A stretch of 64,000 bases of DNA from an uncultured Prevotella sp. (GCA_946415755.1 CAMKTS010000018.1:1-64000), one strand, 5' to 3'; shown: positions 9,044 to 17,613, counted from the stretch's first letter. The notes: generated by a model not told the origin, from the sequence alone. Translations and numbers: made by a program.

Positions 9044-9946
9044 ATGAAACGTATTGTTTTTTTAGGTATACTTGCTGTTTTTGGACTGTTTTCGGCCGTG
9101 GCACAGAAGATGACATGGAGCCGTCAATATGAAGAATATTTTGAAAAATACAAGGATGTGGCTATTGAGCAGATGGTCATTCACGACATACCGGCCAGTA
9201 TCACTCTTGCACAGGGTGTACTGGAGTCTGGAGCCGGGAAGAGTGAGTTGGCCCGCAAAGGTAACAACCACTTTGGTATCAAATGCAATGGTTGGACGGG
9301 GCGCAAAACCTATCATGATGACGATGAGCGCAATGAGTGTTTTCGTGCCTATAATAATGTGTATGAGAGCTACGAGGACCATTCCCGCTTTTTGGTGAGT
9401 AGTCAACGTTATAGTCGGTTGTTCAAGCTAAAGAGGAGTGACTATAAAGGATGGGCCAAAGGTTTGAAGGCCTGCGGTTACGCCACCAGTCCTACCTATG
9501 CCACCAAACTCATAGACATTATAGAGTTGTATCATCTTCACCGCTATGATAAGGTGTCGAAATATGACAGGAAACAGGTTTCGTGGATGCGCCAAGGCTT
9601 TGGGCGTCCAGTCAATGAATTCAACAAGAATTATTACGTGATAGCCCGCAGGGGAGATACTTTTCGTTCCATAGCTGCCGATGTAGATGTGCCCTATAAG
9701 AAGCTGGCCCGCTACAATGAACGTGACAAGGATGATGTGTTGGCAGAAGGAGAATATGTGTGGCTGAAGAAGAAGCGTAGTAAGGCTCCAAAGGACTATA
9801 AGGGGAAACCGCATGTGGTAGCTGCCGGCGAGTCACTGTATGACATTGCGCAGCATTACGGCATTCGCCTGAAGTCTATGTACAAGATGAATCAATTGCC
9901 GCCAGACTATGCCGTGCAGGTCGGCGACCGTTTACGAATCAGATAA
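9044..9946 (+). CDS. Glucosaminidase-domain peptidoglycan hydrolase with two LysM motifs
   Basis: 300 aa from the ATG at 9044 (a TTG one codon earlier is less likely). Signal peptide MKRIVFLGILAVFGLFSAVAQ. Residues about 38-165 are a FlgJ/LytG-type glucosaminidase domain: IPASITLAQGVLESGAGKS with the catalytic Glu, then GNNHFGIKCNGWTG and FRAYNNVYESYEDHSRFL. Two LysM segments follow: YYVIARRGDTFRSIAADVDV and HVVAAGESLYDIAQHYGIRL, the second at the C-terminus. It should cut glycan strands in the periplasm while bound to peptidoglycan. Its TAA overlaps the ATG of the next gene by one base (9944-9948). Confidence 0.9.
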   Translation: MKRIVFLGILAVFGLFSAVAQKMTWSRQYEEYFEKYKDVAIEQMVIHDIPASITLAQGVLESGAGKSELARKGNNHFGIKCNGWTGRKTYHDDDERNECFRAYNNVYESYEDHSRFLVSSQRYSRLFKLKRSDYKGWAKGLKACGYATSPTYATKLIDIIELYHLHRYDKVSKYDRKQVSWMRQGFGRPVNEFNKNYYVIARRGDTFRSIAADVDVPYKKLARYNERDKDDVLAEGEYVWLKKKRSKAPKDYKGKPHVVAAGESLYDIAQHYGIRLKSMYKMNQLPPDYAVQVGDRLRIR

Positions 9947-10233
9947 TGTGTGATGCGATGATGAACAAGAAGATTTGTTTAACTATTCTGGCAGTTGGTC
10001 TGCTGTGCAGTTGTGGATGCCATCGGCCACGTGTCAAACACGACCACCGTACCAAGGTGATGCATGTTCGTGTGGCTGAAGATTCCTTGCAGAAGGATGA
10101 CATAGAAGGCATGGACGAGAGTTGGAAGGATGAAGAACTGATAGCGATTCCCGATGCTCCTGCCGATGCCAAGGCCGAGGCTCATCCTGAAGTTGACAAA
10201 GAGATAGAGAATATCCTGATGGGAAAGGAGTAG
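9946..10233 (+). CDS. Small predicted lipoprotein, coupled to the glucosaminidase gene
   Basis: 95 aa from the overlapping ATG at 9946; ATGs at 9958 and 9961 give a cleaner lipoprotein signal (MNKKICLTILAVGLLCSC). The mature part is short, highly charged and acidic at the end (DEELIAIPDAPADAKAEA, then VDKEIENILMGKE) with no family I recognise. The one-base stop/start overlap argues for co-translation with the peptidoglycan hydrolase, so it may assist envelope remodelling; this is inference from position. Confidence 0.7.
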   Translation: MCDAMMNKKICLTILAVGLLCSCGCHRPRVKHDHRTKVMHVRVAEDSLQKDDIEGMDESWKDEELIAIPDAPADAKAEAHPEVDKEIENILMGKE

Positions 10234-10677
10234 TTATTCTTTAAGCAGATGCTCTAAGAAACTGTCCAGGTCTTTATCCAGGTCAGCCATTAGTTCTTCG
10301 TCAATGATGACCAGGTCATCATCTACAAGATACAGTTCTGTTACCGACTCACGGTCTTCGTCCTCTAACACGAAGGAGAATGGCTTCATGATAGACATCT
10401 GCTCAATCACTTTTTTCTGTTTTGTCAGTGCCTGTCGCAAAATGTTGGCAGCGTCGTCGTAGAATTGGTCGTCTTTGTTGTCAATCCATTGCTCTACGAT
10501 ACAGCGAGTAATCTCCAGGTCATCATCGTTGAACACCATTACCTCGCCGTTCTCCTGAGAGACACGGATATGGATGTCTGTCAGCATTGTCGGCTCTTCT
10601 GACGATGGGAATTTCTCAATCACTTTGCGGATGACCCGCTCTACCTGTTGCCAAGTCTGTTCTGTCGCTTTCATCAT
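10234..10677 (-). CDS. Conserved acidic hypothetical protein
   Basis: 147 aa, very acidic at the C-terminus (YLVDDDLVIIDEELMADLDK). No signal peptide or membrane segment, so cytoplasmic. I do not recognise a domain; the helical N-terminus (TEQTWQQVERVIRKVIEKF) and the repeated DDD runs are its only clear features. Its stop abuts the stop of the small lipoprotein. Two copies of a 17-bp sequence, each containing a TACCTTTG minus-7 box, lie upstream (10699-10790), so it may have tandem promoters. Confidence 0.75.
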   Translation of the reverse strand: MMKATEQTWQQVERVIRKVIEKFPSSEEPTMLTDIHIRVSQENGEVMVFNDDDLEITRCIVEQWIDNKDDQFYDDAANILRQALTKQKKVIEQMSIMKPFSFVLEDEDRESVTELYLVDDDLVIIDEELMADLDKDLDSFLEHLLKE

Positions 10678-10698
10678 ACATTTATCTTAAAGACGGGG

Positions 10699-10790
10699 CC
10701 AAAGGTACGAAAAAGTGAGCGAAAAACCAAATTTTATTTGAGTTTTTCCGAGCGAAAGTACATTCGACGAAGTCAAAGGTACGAAAAAGT
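10699..10790 (-). promoter_or_regulatory. Duplicated promoter modules upstream of the acidic protein gene
   Basis: The 17-mer CAAAGGTACGAAAAAGT occurs at 10700-10716 and again at 10774-10790, 74 bp apart. On the minus strand each copy carries TACCTTTG, a full match to the minus-7 consensus, so the gene at 10234-10677 probably has two promoters or a duplicated operator. The rest of 10678-10900 is AT-rich and has no gene. Confidence 0.5.
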
Positions 10791-10865
10791 ATGCGAAACT
10801 GCAAACGATTACGACATTTTTTCAAAATTTATTTTATTTTTCGCCAATTTTCAAAAAAGAAATGT

Positions 10866-10874
10866 TACCTTTGC
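10866..10874 (+). promoter_or_regulatory. Minus-7 box of rseC and probably the rnf operon
   Basis: TACCTTTGC, 26 nt before the rseC ATG at 10901. Confidence 0.6.
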
Positions 10875-10900
10875 ATTTGCTAAGTCGAGATTGCAAATCT

Positions 10901-11311
10901 ATGAACAACAGAATACGGCATTCGGGGGTAATAGAAAACATCCAGGGCAACAGCATTCAGGTGCGCATAGTCCAGACATCTGCCTGTGCCGCCTGCAAAG
11001 TGGCGGGATATTGTAATGCTGCCGAGTCTAAGGAGAAACTCGTGGATGTGTTCTGCAATCATGCTGCATCCTTCCAAACGGGACAGCAGGTGGTGGTGTC
11101 AACCTCTGGGAAGGTGGCTGCACAAGCTTTGCTGTGGGGCTTTGGAATGCCGTTTGTCATCTTGGTGGCTGTACTGCTGATAGTATTGTTGTCTACAGGA
11201 AATGAAGGGATGGCGGCCTTGAGCGGAATAGGGGCATTAGTGCCATACTACATAATGCTTTGGTACCTGAAAGATTGGATGCGAAAACAGTTGACCTTTC
11301 AGATAGAATGA
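10901..11311 (+). CDS. rseC: RseC/MucC-family membrane protein
   Basis: 136 aa from the ATG at 10901; earlier in-frame codons lie in the promoter. The N-terminal soluble part has a Cys cluster (VQTSACAACKVAGYC, spacing C-x2-C-x6-C) that may bind a metal or Fe-S cluster, followed by two transmembrane helices (about residues 69-93 and 99-117) and a short basic tail. In enterobacteria RseC works with Rsx/Rnf proteins to keep SoxR reduced; in Bacteroidota it regularly precedes rnfB, as here (52 bp upstream). Probable role: biogenesis or regulation of the Rnf complex. Confidence 0.88.
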   Translation: MNNRIRHSGVIENIQGNSIQVRIVQTSACAACKVAGYCNAAESKEKLVDVFCNHAASFQTGQQVVVSTSGKVAAQALLWGFGMPFVILVAVLLIVLLSTGNEGMAALSGIGALVPYYIMLWYLKDWMRKQLTFQIE

Positions 11312-11363
11312 TGTGAAGTAATAGAATAAACAAATAAACTAAAACAAATATTTTCAAGAACTT

Positions 11364-12299
11364 ATGAATTTTATTTTAATTGCAGTATTAGTGCTGGGTG
11401 CTATCGGATTAATAGCAGCCCTGGTGCTGTATGTCTGCTCCAAGAAGTTCGCTGTCTATGAAGACCCGCGTATTGCACAGGTGACTGAACAGTTGCCTGG
11501 AGCCAATTGCGGCGGTTGCGGATTCGCTGGGTGTGGTGGCTTGGCAGATGCTCTCGTCAAAGGAGCTGATGCTGGTAGCCTCGACGGACTGATGTGTCCC
11601 GTGGGCGGACAGGAAGTGATGGGCAAGGTGGCCGACCTGTTGGGTATGGCTATTGCCAATGGTGAGCCGATGGTGGCTGTGGTACGTTGTAACGGAAGTT
11701 GCGCAAACCGTCCGAAGATTGCAGAGTACAGTGGCCTGCGCACTTGTGCAGCCATGAACTCCTGCGGTGCTGGTGAGACGGCCTGCGGCTTTGGTTGTCT
11801 GGGTTGTGGCGATTGTGTGGAGGCTTGTCAGTTCGATGCCATCCATATCAATCCTGAGACGGGTCTGCCCGAAGTGGACGAAGAGAAGTGTGTGGCTTGT
11901 GGAGCCTGTGTGAAGGCTTGTCCGCGCAATATCATCGAACTTCGCAAGAAGGGTCCAAAGGGTAGGAGAGTATTCGTTTCCTGCGTCAACAAGGACAAAG
12001 GTCCTGTGGCCATGAAGGCTTGTAAGGCGGCCTGCATCGGCTGTGGCAAGTGTGAGAAGGAGTGTAAGTTCGAAGCCATCAAGATTGAGAACAACGTCTG
12101 CTACATCGACCACGAGAAGTGCCGCATCTGCCGTAAGTGCGTGGTGGTATGTCCTACCAAGGCTATCCACGACGTAAACTTCCCAACACCGCCACCTCAG
12201 CCTAAACCCAAGGAAGAGGCTCCTAAGGCAGAAGCTGCTCCTAATGTTCAATCGTCAATGGTCAATGGTCAATCAAAAGAAAAGGAGGAACAAGCATGA
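11364..12299 (+). CDS. rnfB: Rnf electron transport complex subunit B, ferredoxin-like
   Basis: 311 aa. One N-terminal transmembrane helix (about residues 4-26), then the RnfB CGGCGFAGCGG cluster near residue 50 and four ferredoxin-type motifs: CLGCGDCVEAC (about 146), CVACGACVKAC (about 176), CIGCGKCEKEC (about 224) and CRICRKCVVVC (about 254). It takes electrons from ferredoxin and passes them into the membrane complex. The C-terminal Pro/Lys/Glu tail is unusual: codons 12243-12275 are a (G)GTCAAT tandem repeat resembling the short repeats usually seen between genes here, giving QSSMVNGQ. Its stop overlaps the rnfC ATG (12296-12299). Confidence 0.95.
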   Translation: MNFILIAVLVLGAIGLIAALVLYVCSKKFAVYEDPRIAQVTEQLPGANCGGCGFAGCGGLADALVKGADAGSLDGLMCPVGGQEVMGKVADLLGMAIANGEPMVAVVRCNGSCANRPKIAEYSGLRTCAAMNSCGAGETACGFGCLGCGDCVEACQFDAIHINPETGLPEVDEEKCVACGACVKACPRNIIELRKKGPKGRRVFVSCVNKDKGPVAMKACKAACIGCGKCEKECKFEAIKIENNVCYIDHEKCRICRKCVVVCPTKAIHDVNFPTPPPQPKPKEEAPKAEAAPNVQSSMVNGQSKEKEEQA

Positions 12300-13672
12300 A
12301 CGTAAGAACATTCCGTATTGGTGGTGTACACCCCGAAGAGAATAAACTGACCCACGAGGCCAAGACGCAGGTGGCAGCATTGCCCAAGCAGGCTATCTTT
12401 CCTATGAGTCAGCATATTGGTGCTCCTGCGAAGCCTGTTGTGGCCAAGGGCGACAAGGTGAAGGTCGGCACGATGATTGCTGAGGCTGGCGGTTTTGTGT
12501 CAGCTCCTATCTTCTCCAGTGTCAGCGGCACGGTGTTTAAGATTGATACCGCCATTGATGCTACCGGCTATCGCAAGCCAGTTATTATTATTAATGTAGA
12601 AGGCGACGAGTGGGAAGAGACTATCGACCGCTCCGACAAGTTGGAATTGGTGAAGGATCATCCTGAACTGACATCCGAGGAGATTGTGAACCGTATCAAA
12701 GGCGCTGGTGTTGTGGGTATGGGTGGAGCCTGTTTCCCCACCTTTATCAAGCTCTGTCCGCCTCCCACGGCCAAGGCCGAGTGCGTGATTATCAACGCTG
12801 TAGAGTGCGAACCCTATATTACTGCCGATTTCCGTCTGATGATGGAGCATGCCGACGAGATTCTGGTAGGTCTGGAGCTGTTGATGAAGGGTGCCAAGGT
12901 GACAAAGGGCTACATTGGTATTGAGACCAACAAGATGCCTGCCATCGAGCTGCTCACCAAGAAATGCGCTGAAGTATTCGGGGAAACCGAATACAGCGTA
13001 GAGGTAGTGCCTTTGAAGCAGCGCTATCCGCAAGGCGGTGAGAAACAGCTTGTCGATGCAGTCATTCGTCGTCAGGTACCTGCTCCTCCAGCCATTCCTG
13101 TCAACGTAGGTGCCATTGTGCAGAACGTGGGCACTGCTTATGCAGTCTACGAGGCTGTGATGAAGAACAAGCCCTTGTTTGAGCGCTATACTACCGTAAC
13201 TGGTAAGCGTCTGGCTAATCCCGGCAATTTCTTGGTTCGTATGGGTACGCCGATGAAGGACTTGATTGATGCTTGTGGTGGTATGCCCGAGGGCGACAAC
13301 AAACTGTTGGCTGGTGGTCCGATGATGGGTAAGGCACTGACAAGTGTGGAGGTACCTATCTGCAAGGGTACCAACTCCGTGACCATCATCTCTGGTGAGG
13401 AGGCCTTCCGCAAGGAGCCTAACCCCTGTATCCGCTGTGCCAAGTGTGTATCGGCATGTCCGATGGGTTTGGAACCCTACTTGTTGGCTAAGCTCGCTGC
13501 TGTCAAGAACTGGGAGCGTGCCGAAAACGAGGAGGTTGTCAGCTGTATTGAGTGCGGATCGTGTCAGTTCACCTGTCCTGCTCATCGTCCGTTGCTCGAC
13601 AACATCCGTCAGGCTAAGTCTACTGTCATGGGAATCATCCGCGCCCGTGCTGCTGCAGCCCAGAAAAAGTAA
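12296..13672 (+). CDS. rnfC: Rnf electron transport complex subunit C
   Basis: 458 aa. The N-terminal PHQHIGAPAKP-like barrel segment (here MSQHIGAPAKPVVAKGDKV) is followed by an NADH/FMN-binding region (GAGVVGMGGACFPTFIKL, INAVECEPYITADFRLM) and two 4Fe-4S motifs, CIRCAKCVSACPMGLEP (about residue 377) and CIECGSCQFTCP (about 416). It is the NAD(H)-facing soluble subunit. No long Ala/Lys-rich C-terminal extension as in gammaproteobacteria. Overlaps rnfB by 4 bp and is followed by rnfD after 30 bp. Confidence 0.96.
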   Translation: MNVRTFRIGGVHPEENKLTHEAKTQVAALPKQAIFPMSQHIGAPAKPVVAKGDKVKVGTMIAEAGGFVSAPIFSSVSGTVFKIDTAIDATGYRKPVIIINVEGDEWEETIDRSDKLELVKDHPELTSEEIVNRIKGAGVVGMGGACFPTFIKLCPPPTAKAECVIINAVECEPYITADFRLMMEHADEILVGLELLMKGAKVTKGYIGIETNKMPAIELLTKKCAEVFGETEYSVEVVPLKQRYPQGGEKQLVDAVIRRQVPAPPAIPVNVGAIVQNVGTAYAVYEAVMKNKPLFERYTTVTGKRLANPGNFLVRMGTPMKDLIDACGGMPEGDNKLLAGGPMMGKALTSVEVPICKGTNSVTIISGEEAFRKEPNPCIRCAKCVSACPMGLEPYLLAKLAAVKNWERAENEEVVSCIECGSCQFTCPAHRPLLDNIRQAKSTVMGIIRARAAAAQKK

Positions 13673-13702
13673 ATAGATAAAAAGTAAAAAGGTAAATATA
13701 CA

Positions 13703-14710
13703 ATGGGAAAATTAATTGTATCACTGTCACCTCACGCACACGGAACAGACACTGTTGAGCGTAACATGTATGGAGTCATCATCGCCCTGCTGCCTGCGCT
13801 GCTTGTGTCGTTCTATTTCTTCGGCATTGGCTCGGCCATTGTCTGTGCGACGAGCGTAGCGGCCTGCGTACTCTTTGAGTGGGCCATTAATAAATTCATG
13901 CTTAAGAACGAGCGAACGACCATTTGTGACGGTTCTGCCGTCCTCACCGGTCTGCTGCTCGGCTTCAACCTGCCCAGCAATCTCCCCATCTGGATTATCA
14001 TCATCGGTGCCTTGTTCGCCATCGGTGTGGGTAAGATGACCTTTGGCGGATTGGGTAATAACCTCTTCAATCCTGCACTTGTCGGACGTGCAGCCCTGTT
14101 GGTGGCCTTCCCTGCCCAGATGACTACCTGGCCGAAGGTTGGTCAGCTCACCAGCTATCTTGATGCTGAGACGGGAGCCACACCGCTCTACCTGATGAAA
14201 CAAGCTATTAAGGCCGACAATTTGGAACAAGCGCAGGAATACCTGAACCAGTTACCTTCTACTCTCGACCTTTTTCTTGGCAGCCATCCCGACGGTGCTG
14301 GTGCAATGGGTGAGATCTGTGCCTTGGCTCTGCTCTTGGGCTTGGCATATATGCTGTGGAAGAAGATTATCACTTGGCACATTCCCGTGAGCATCATTGG
14401 AACGGTATTCGTGCTGGCAGCCATCATGCATCTGGCTAATCCTGTCTACGCCGACCCTGTCAGCGTTATCTTCTCTGGCGGTCTGATGCTGGGTGCCATC
14501 TTCATGGCTACCGACTACGTGACAAGTCCGATGACTGCCAAGGGGCAACTCATCTACGGCGTAGCTATCGGTGTGCTGACAGTTGTCATCCGTAACTGGG
14601 GTGCCTATCCTGAGGGCATGTCGTTCGCCATTTTGATTATGAATGCGTTCACACCGCTCATTAACAATTATGTGAAACCCAAGCGCTTTGGTGAAGTGCC
14701 AGCCAAATAA
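13703..14710 (+). CDS. rnfD: Rnf electron transport complex subunit D
   Basis: 335 aa integral membrane subunit of the RnfD/NqrB family, about nine to ten hydrophobic helices. Family motifs: DGSAVLTGLLLGFNLPSN, FGGLGNNLFNPALVGRA, and FMATDYVTSPMTAKGQLIYG, whose SPMT threonine is the usual covalent FMN attachment site. It carries electrons and couples to Na+ or H+ transport. Spaced 30 bp after rnfC and 31 bp before rnfG; both gaps are AT-rich with short repeated words. Confidence 0.96.
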   Translation: MGKLIVSLSPHAHGTDTVERNMYGVIIALLPALLVSFYFFGIGSAIVCATSVAACVLFEWAINKFMLKNERTTICDGSAVLTGLLLGFNLPSNLPIWIIIIGALFAIGVGKMTFGGLGNNLFNPALVGRAALLVAFPAQMTTWPKVGQLTSYLDAETGATPLYLMKQAIKADNLEQAQEYLNQLPSTLDLFLGSHPDGAGAMGEICALALLLGLAYMLWKKIITWHIPVSIIGTVFVLAAIMHLANPVYADPVSVIFSGGLMLGAIFMATDYVTSPMTAKGQLIYGVAIGVLTVVIRNWGAYPEGMSFAILIMNAFTPLINNYVKPKRFGEVPAK

Positions 14711-14741
14711 ATTAAAGATGAAATATTAAAGATTAAAGATT

Positions 14742-15422
14742 ATGAAGAAGTTAGAATCATCTTTATTGAATATGTTGCTGGTACTGACATTGGTAGCAGT
14801 CATCATGGGTGGCATCCTCGCTTATGTGAACCATCTCACCGAGGGTCCCATTGCGGAACAGAAAGAGAAGGCCTTGGCCGATGGTATCAAGACCGTTATG
14901 GTTTGTAACGATCTGATTGTCGCAAAAACCGACGAGGTAAAGCAGAACGATGCCAATGGTAAGGAACTCGTATACACTATCTATCAGATTCAGGACGCAC
15001 AGGGGAAAGACCTCGGTGCTGCCGTTGAGAGCACCACGATGGGCTTTGGTGGCGACCTGAAGGTACTCGTGGGCTTTGACCCCGAAGGAACTATTTTGGG
15101 TTATACACTATTGGAGCATGCTGAGACACCGGGACTTGGTGCCAAGGCCGACAAGTGGTTCCAGAAGGGCGAAAAGGGTGACATCATCGGCAAGTCGCCT
15201 GCAGAGCCGCTGACCGTTTCGAAGGATGGAGGACAGGTGGATGCCATTACGGCCTCTACCATTACCTCGCGTGCCTTCCTGCTCGCAGTTAACAATGCTT
15301 ACAAAGCCTACAAGGCCACACCTATTGCCGATGCTTCAACCGGTGCTACTAAGCAAGTAAAAGAAGTTGAGGGAAAGGAGGCCGAGGAAGACGATGACGA
15401 AAAAGAAGGAAAGGAGGAATAA
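14742..15422 (+). CDS. rnfG: Rnf electron transport complex subunit G
   Basis: 226 aa. One N-terminal transmembrane anchor (LLNMLLVLTLVAVIMGGILAY region) and a periplasmic FMN-binding domain: LLEHAETPGLGAKADKWF and VDAITASTITSRAFLLAV, whose second threonine is in the position of the covalent FMN site (family pattern SGAT, here ASTIT). The C-terminus is a strongly acidic/lysine tail (EGKEAEEDDDEKEGKEE) that I do not see as part of the domain. rnfE begins 2 bp after its stop. Confidence 0.95.
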   Translation: MKKLESSLLNMLLVLTLVAVIMGGILAYVNHLTEGPIAEQKEKALADGIKTVMVCNDLIVAKTDEVKQNDANGKELVYTIYQIQDAQGKDLGAAVESTTMGFGGDLKVLVGFDPEGTILGYTLLEHAETPGLGAKADKWFQKGEKGDIIGKSPAEPLTVSKDGGQVDAITASTITSRAFLLAVNNAYKAYKATPIADASTGATKQVKEVEGKEAEEDDDEKEGKEE

Positions 15423-15424
15423 GT

Positions 15425-16009
15425 ATGAATTACGTAGATATTATTAAGAATGGTATTGTCAAGGAGAATCCCACGTTCGTCCTGATGCTGGGTATGTGTC
15501 CTACGCTGGCCACAACCACCTCTGCCATGAACGGTATGTCAATGGGACTGGCAACCATGGCCGTGCTCATTTGTACAAACTTTGTGATTTCCTGTTTGAA
15601 GAGCGTTACTCCCGATAAGGTTCGCATCCCGGTATTCATCGTGGTCATTGCTGCCTTCGTCACCATCCTGCAGCTCGTCATCAAGGCCTACCTGCCTGAC
15701 ATCGATGCAGCCCTCGGACTCTTCATTCCGCTGATTGTGGTCAACTGTGTCATCCTGGGCCGTGCGGAGGCTTTTGCTGCCAAGAACTCGCCTTTGGCCT
15801 CGCTGTTTGACGGTATTGGTATCGGCCTTGGCTTCACACTGGGATTGACGCTGCTGGGCATCTGTCGCGAAATTCTAGGCTCTGGTTCCGTATTCGGCTT
15901 CACATTGCTGCCGGAGACCTACAACATCCTGCTCTTTGTGCTGCCTCCCGGAGCCTTCATCATGTTGGGATTCCTTATTGCGATTGTGAATAAACTGAGA
16001 AACAATTAG
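15425..16009 (+). CDS. rnfE: Rnf electron transport complex subunit E
   Basis: 194 aa, six transmembrane helices, RnfE/NqrD family. Motifs: NGIVKENPTFVLMLGMCPTL, a cysteine-bearing LICTNFVISCLKSVTPDKVR segment and IPLIVVNCVILGRAEAFAAK, consistent with the membrane Fe-S site shared with RnfA. Starts 2 bp after rnfG. Separated from rnfA by 130 bp that form a large imperfect hairpin, unlike the tight spacing elsewhere in the operon. Confidence 0.95.
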   Translation: MNYVDIIKNGIVKENPTFVLMLGMCPTLATTTSAMNGMSMGLATMAVLICTNFVISCLKSVTPDKVRIPVFIVVIAAFVTILQLVIKAYLPDIDAALGLFIPLIVVNCVILGRAEAFAAKNSPLASLFDGIGIGLGFTLGLTLLGICREILGSGSVFGFTLLPETYNILLFVLPPGAFIMLGFLIAIVNKLRNN

Positions 16010-16132
16010 TAATGAGTAATGAGTAATGAGTAATTATGATTACCGAGCAAGCCATATACAAGCCGATATTCTGTTGCAAATCTGTTGCAGAAGATATCAT
16101 AATTGCTAATTACTAATTACTAATTAATCATT
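16010..16132. repeat. Imperfect inverted repeat (hairpin) between rnfE and rnfA
   Basis: Left arm 16010-16040 is built of TAATGAG units ending in TAATTATGAT; right arm 16096-16132 begins ATCATAATT and continues in TAATTAC units. The arms are largely complementary (about 30 bp) around a 55-nt loop that contains CTGTTGCAAAT and CTGTTGCAGAAG, a short direct repeat. It splits the rnf operon and could act as an mRNA-stability or processing element, or be a small repeat insertion. Confidence 0.6.
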
Positions 16133-16139
16133 AAATATT

Positions 16140-16742
16140 ATGGAATACATTTTGATTTTCATTAGCGCGATATTCGTCAACAATATCATTCTGTCGCAGT
16201 TCCTCGGCATCTGTCCGTTCCTTGGTGTGTCGAAGAAGGTCGATACCTCGTTGGGTATGTCGGCAGCAGTTGCTTTCGTGCTCACGCTGGCCACCATCGT
16301 TACCTGGTGTGTACAGACCTATGTGTTGGAACCTAACGGTCTGCAGTATCTGCAGACCATCGCCTTCATCCTCGTGATTGCCTCGCTGGTTCAGATGGTC
16401 GAGATCATCCTCAAGAAGGTGTCGCCTGCACTCTATCAGGCTTTGGGTATTTTCCTGCCTCTTATCACCACCAACTGTGCTGTGCTGGGTGTGGCCATCC
16501 TGGTTATCCAGAAAGACTACAACCTGCTGCAGTCGGTTGTCTACGCTTTCTCCACCGCCATCGGCTTCGGACTGGCACTGACCGTCTTTGCAGGTATGCG
16601 TGAGCAGCTGGAGCTGGTCAAGGTTCCAAAGGGCATGCAGGGAATGGCCATCGTCATGCTTTCTGCAGGTCTGCTCTCGTTGGCCTTTATGGGCTTCTCC
16701 GGGGTTGACGGAGGATTGAAGGTCCTTTTCGGACTTGATTGA
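16140..16742 (+). CDS. rnfA: Rnf electron transport complex subunit A
   Basis: 200 aa, six transmembrane helices, RnfA/NqrE family, homologous to RnfE in inverted topology. Motifs: FVNNIILSQFLGICPFLGVS near the start and GIFLPLITTNCAVLGVAILV. It completes the B-C-D-G-E-A order. A hairpin (16754-16788) follows the stop and then the converging mtgA gene. Confidence 0.96.
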   Translation: MEYILIFISAIFVNNIILSQFLGICPFLGVSKKVDTSLGMSAAVAFVLTLATIVTWCVQTYVLEPNGLQYLQTIAFILVIASLVQMVEIILKKVSPALYQALGIFLPLITTNCAVLGVAILVIQKDYNLLQSVVYAFSTAIGFGLALTVFAGMREQLELVKVPKGMQGMAIVMLSAGLLSLAFMGFSGVDGGLKVLFGLD

Positions 16743-16753
16743 CTACATTAAAG

Positions 16754-16788
16754 ACGGTCTCTCCTGACATAGCGACAAGTGAGACCGT
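16754..16788 (+). terminator. Hairpin after rnfA
   Basis: ACGGTCTC at 16754-16761 pairs with GAGACCGT at 16781-16788 around a 19-nt loop. There is no strong T-run, so it may be a processing hairpin or a weak bidirectional terminator between rnfA and mtgA. Confidence 0.4.
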
Positions 16789-16804
16789 TAAAGAAACACT
16801 TCCC

Positions 16805-17512
16805 TTAGTCGGCGGGATGAGCCGGCAGGGGCTTGACAAAGCGCATCTCGTGAAGGATGCGCTTCTGTCGTTTCAGCAGGTAGGGTGTGGGTTGAGCCGA
16901 GTTGAAGCGGAGGGGATTGGGCAGCGAGGCGGCAATGAGAGCGCACTGGCCGCGTGTTAGGCTGTCGGGGGTAGTGTCGAAATGGTATTCGGCCACGGCA
17001 GCTGCCCCGTATATCCCTTGTCCCATCTCAATGGAGTTGAGGTAGACTTCCATAATACGCTGCTTCGACCACATCAGCTCAATCAGCGTGGTGAAATAAA
17101 CCTCAAGACCCTTGCGAATCCAAGAGCGCGACGGCCACAGGAAGACGTTCTTGGCGGTCTGTTGGCTGATGGTAGAAGCACCCAAGCGACGTTTCTCGGG
17201 ATGCTTCATGTTGCGCATGGCGGCATGTTCGATGGCCTTATAGTCGAAACCGTGATGTTCCAGGAACCGGGCATCCTCGGAGGCCATCACAGCCAGAGGC
17301 AGCGAGGGAGCAATTTGGTCTAACGGTACCCAACTGTGATGCAACACCATACGTTGGTCGTCAGAAACCTGCTGTGCCAGGCGAATGAACATCAGTGGCG
17401 TGAACCATACGGGGACCCAACGAAGCATTGCTACGGAAAGGATGGTGGAGGCGAAGAAGGCCAATATGGCCATCTTGACGAGGCGTTTAAGAAACTGGAT
17501 GATGCGCTGCAC
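16805..17512 (-). CDS. mtgA: Monofunctional peptidoglycan transglycosylase
   Basis: 235 aa: one N-terminal transmembrane anchor (about residues 12-34) and a GT51 glycosyltransferase domain. Visible motifs: [20 protein letters not shown] with the catalytic Glu, [18 protein letters not shown], then [20 protein letters not shown] and [13 protein letters not shown]. It polymerises lipid II into glycan strands without a transpeptidase domain. Its promoter (TAAATTTGC at complement 17552-17560) is divergent from proS. Confidence 0.94.
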   Translation of the reverse strand: MQRIIQFLKRLVKMAILAFFASTILSVAMLRWVPVWFTPLMFIRLAQQVSDDQRMVLHHSWVPLDQIAPSLPLAVMASEDARFLEHHGFDYKAIEHAAMRNMKHPEKRRLGASTISQQTAKNVFLWPSRSWIRKGLEVYFTTLIELMWSKQRIMEVYLNSIEMGQGIYGAAAVAEYHFDTTPDSLTRGQCALIAASLPNPLRFNSAQPTPYLLKRQKRILHEMRFVKPLPAHPAD

Positions 17513-17551
17513 GATATTTCCTGCTAAATGAGTGAATTTTAGAAATCGGCG

Positions 17552-17560
17552 GCAAATTTA
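17552..17560 (-). promoter_or_regulatory. Minus-7 box of mtgA
   Basis: TAAATTTGC on the minus strand, 39 nt before the mtgA start. Confidence 0.55.
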
Positions 17561-17571
17561 CAAAATAAGTG

Positions 17572-17598
17572 AGAATTAAGAATTAAGAATTAAGAATT
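17572..17598. repeat. Short AATTAAG tandem repeat upstream of proS
   Basis: Roughly four copies of AATTAAG (AGAATTAAGAATTAAG...) sit directly upstream of the proS minus-7 box. Comparable short tandem words occur at other gene boundaries in the window (1361-1398, 14711-14741, 16010-16040, 43940-43966). Confidence 0.55.
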
Positions 17599-17604
17599 AT
17601 TTTG

Positions 17605-17613
17605 TACCTTTGC
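17605..17613 (+). promoter_or_regulatory. Minus-7 box of proS
   Basis: TACCTTTGC, 30 nt before the ATG at 17644. Confidence 0.6.
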
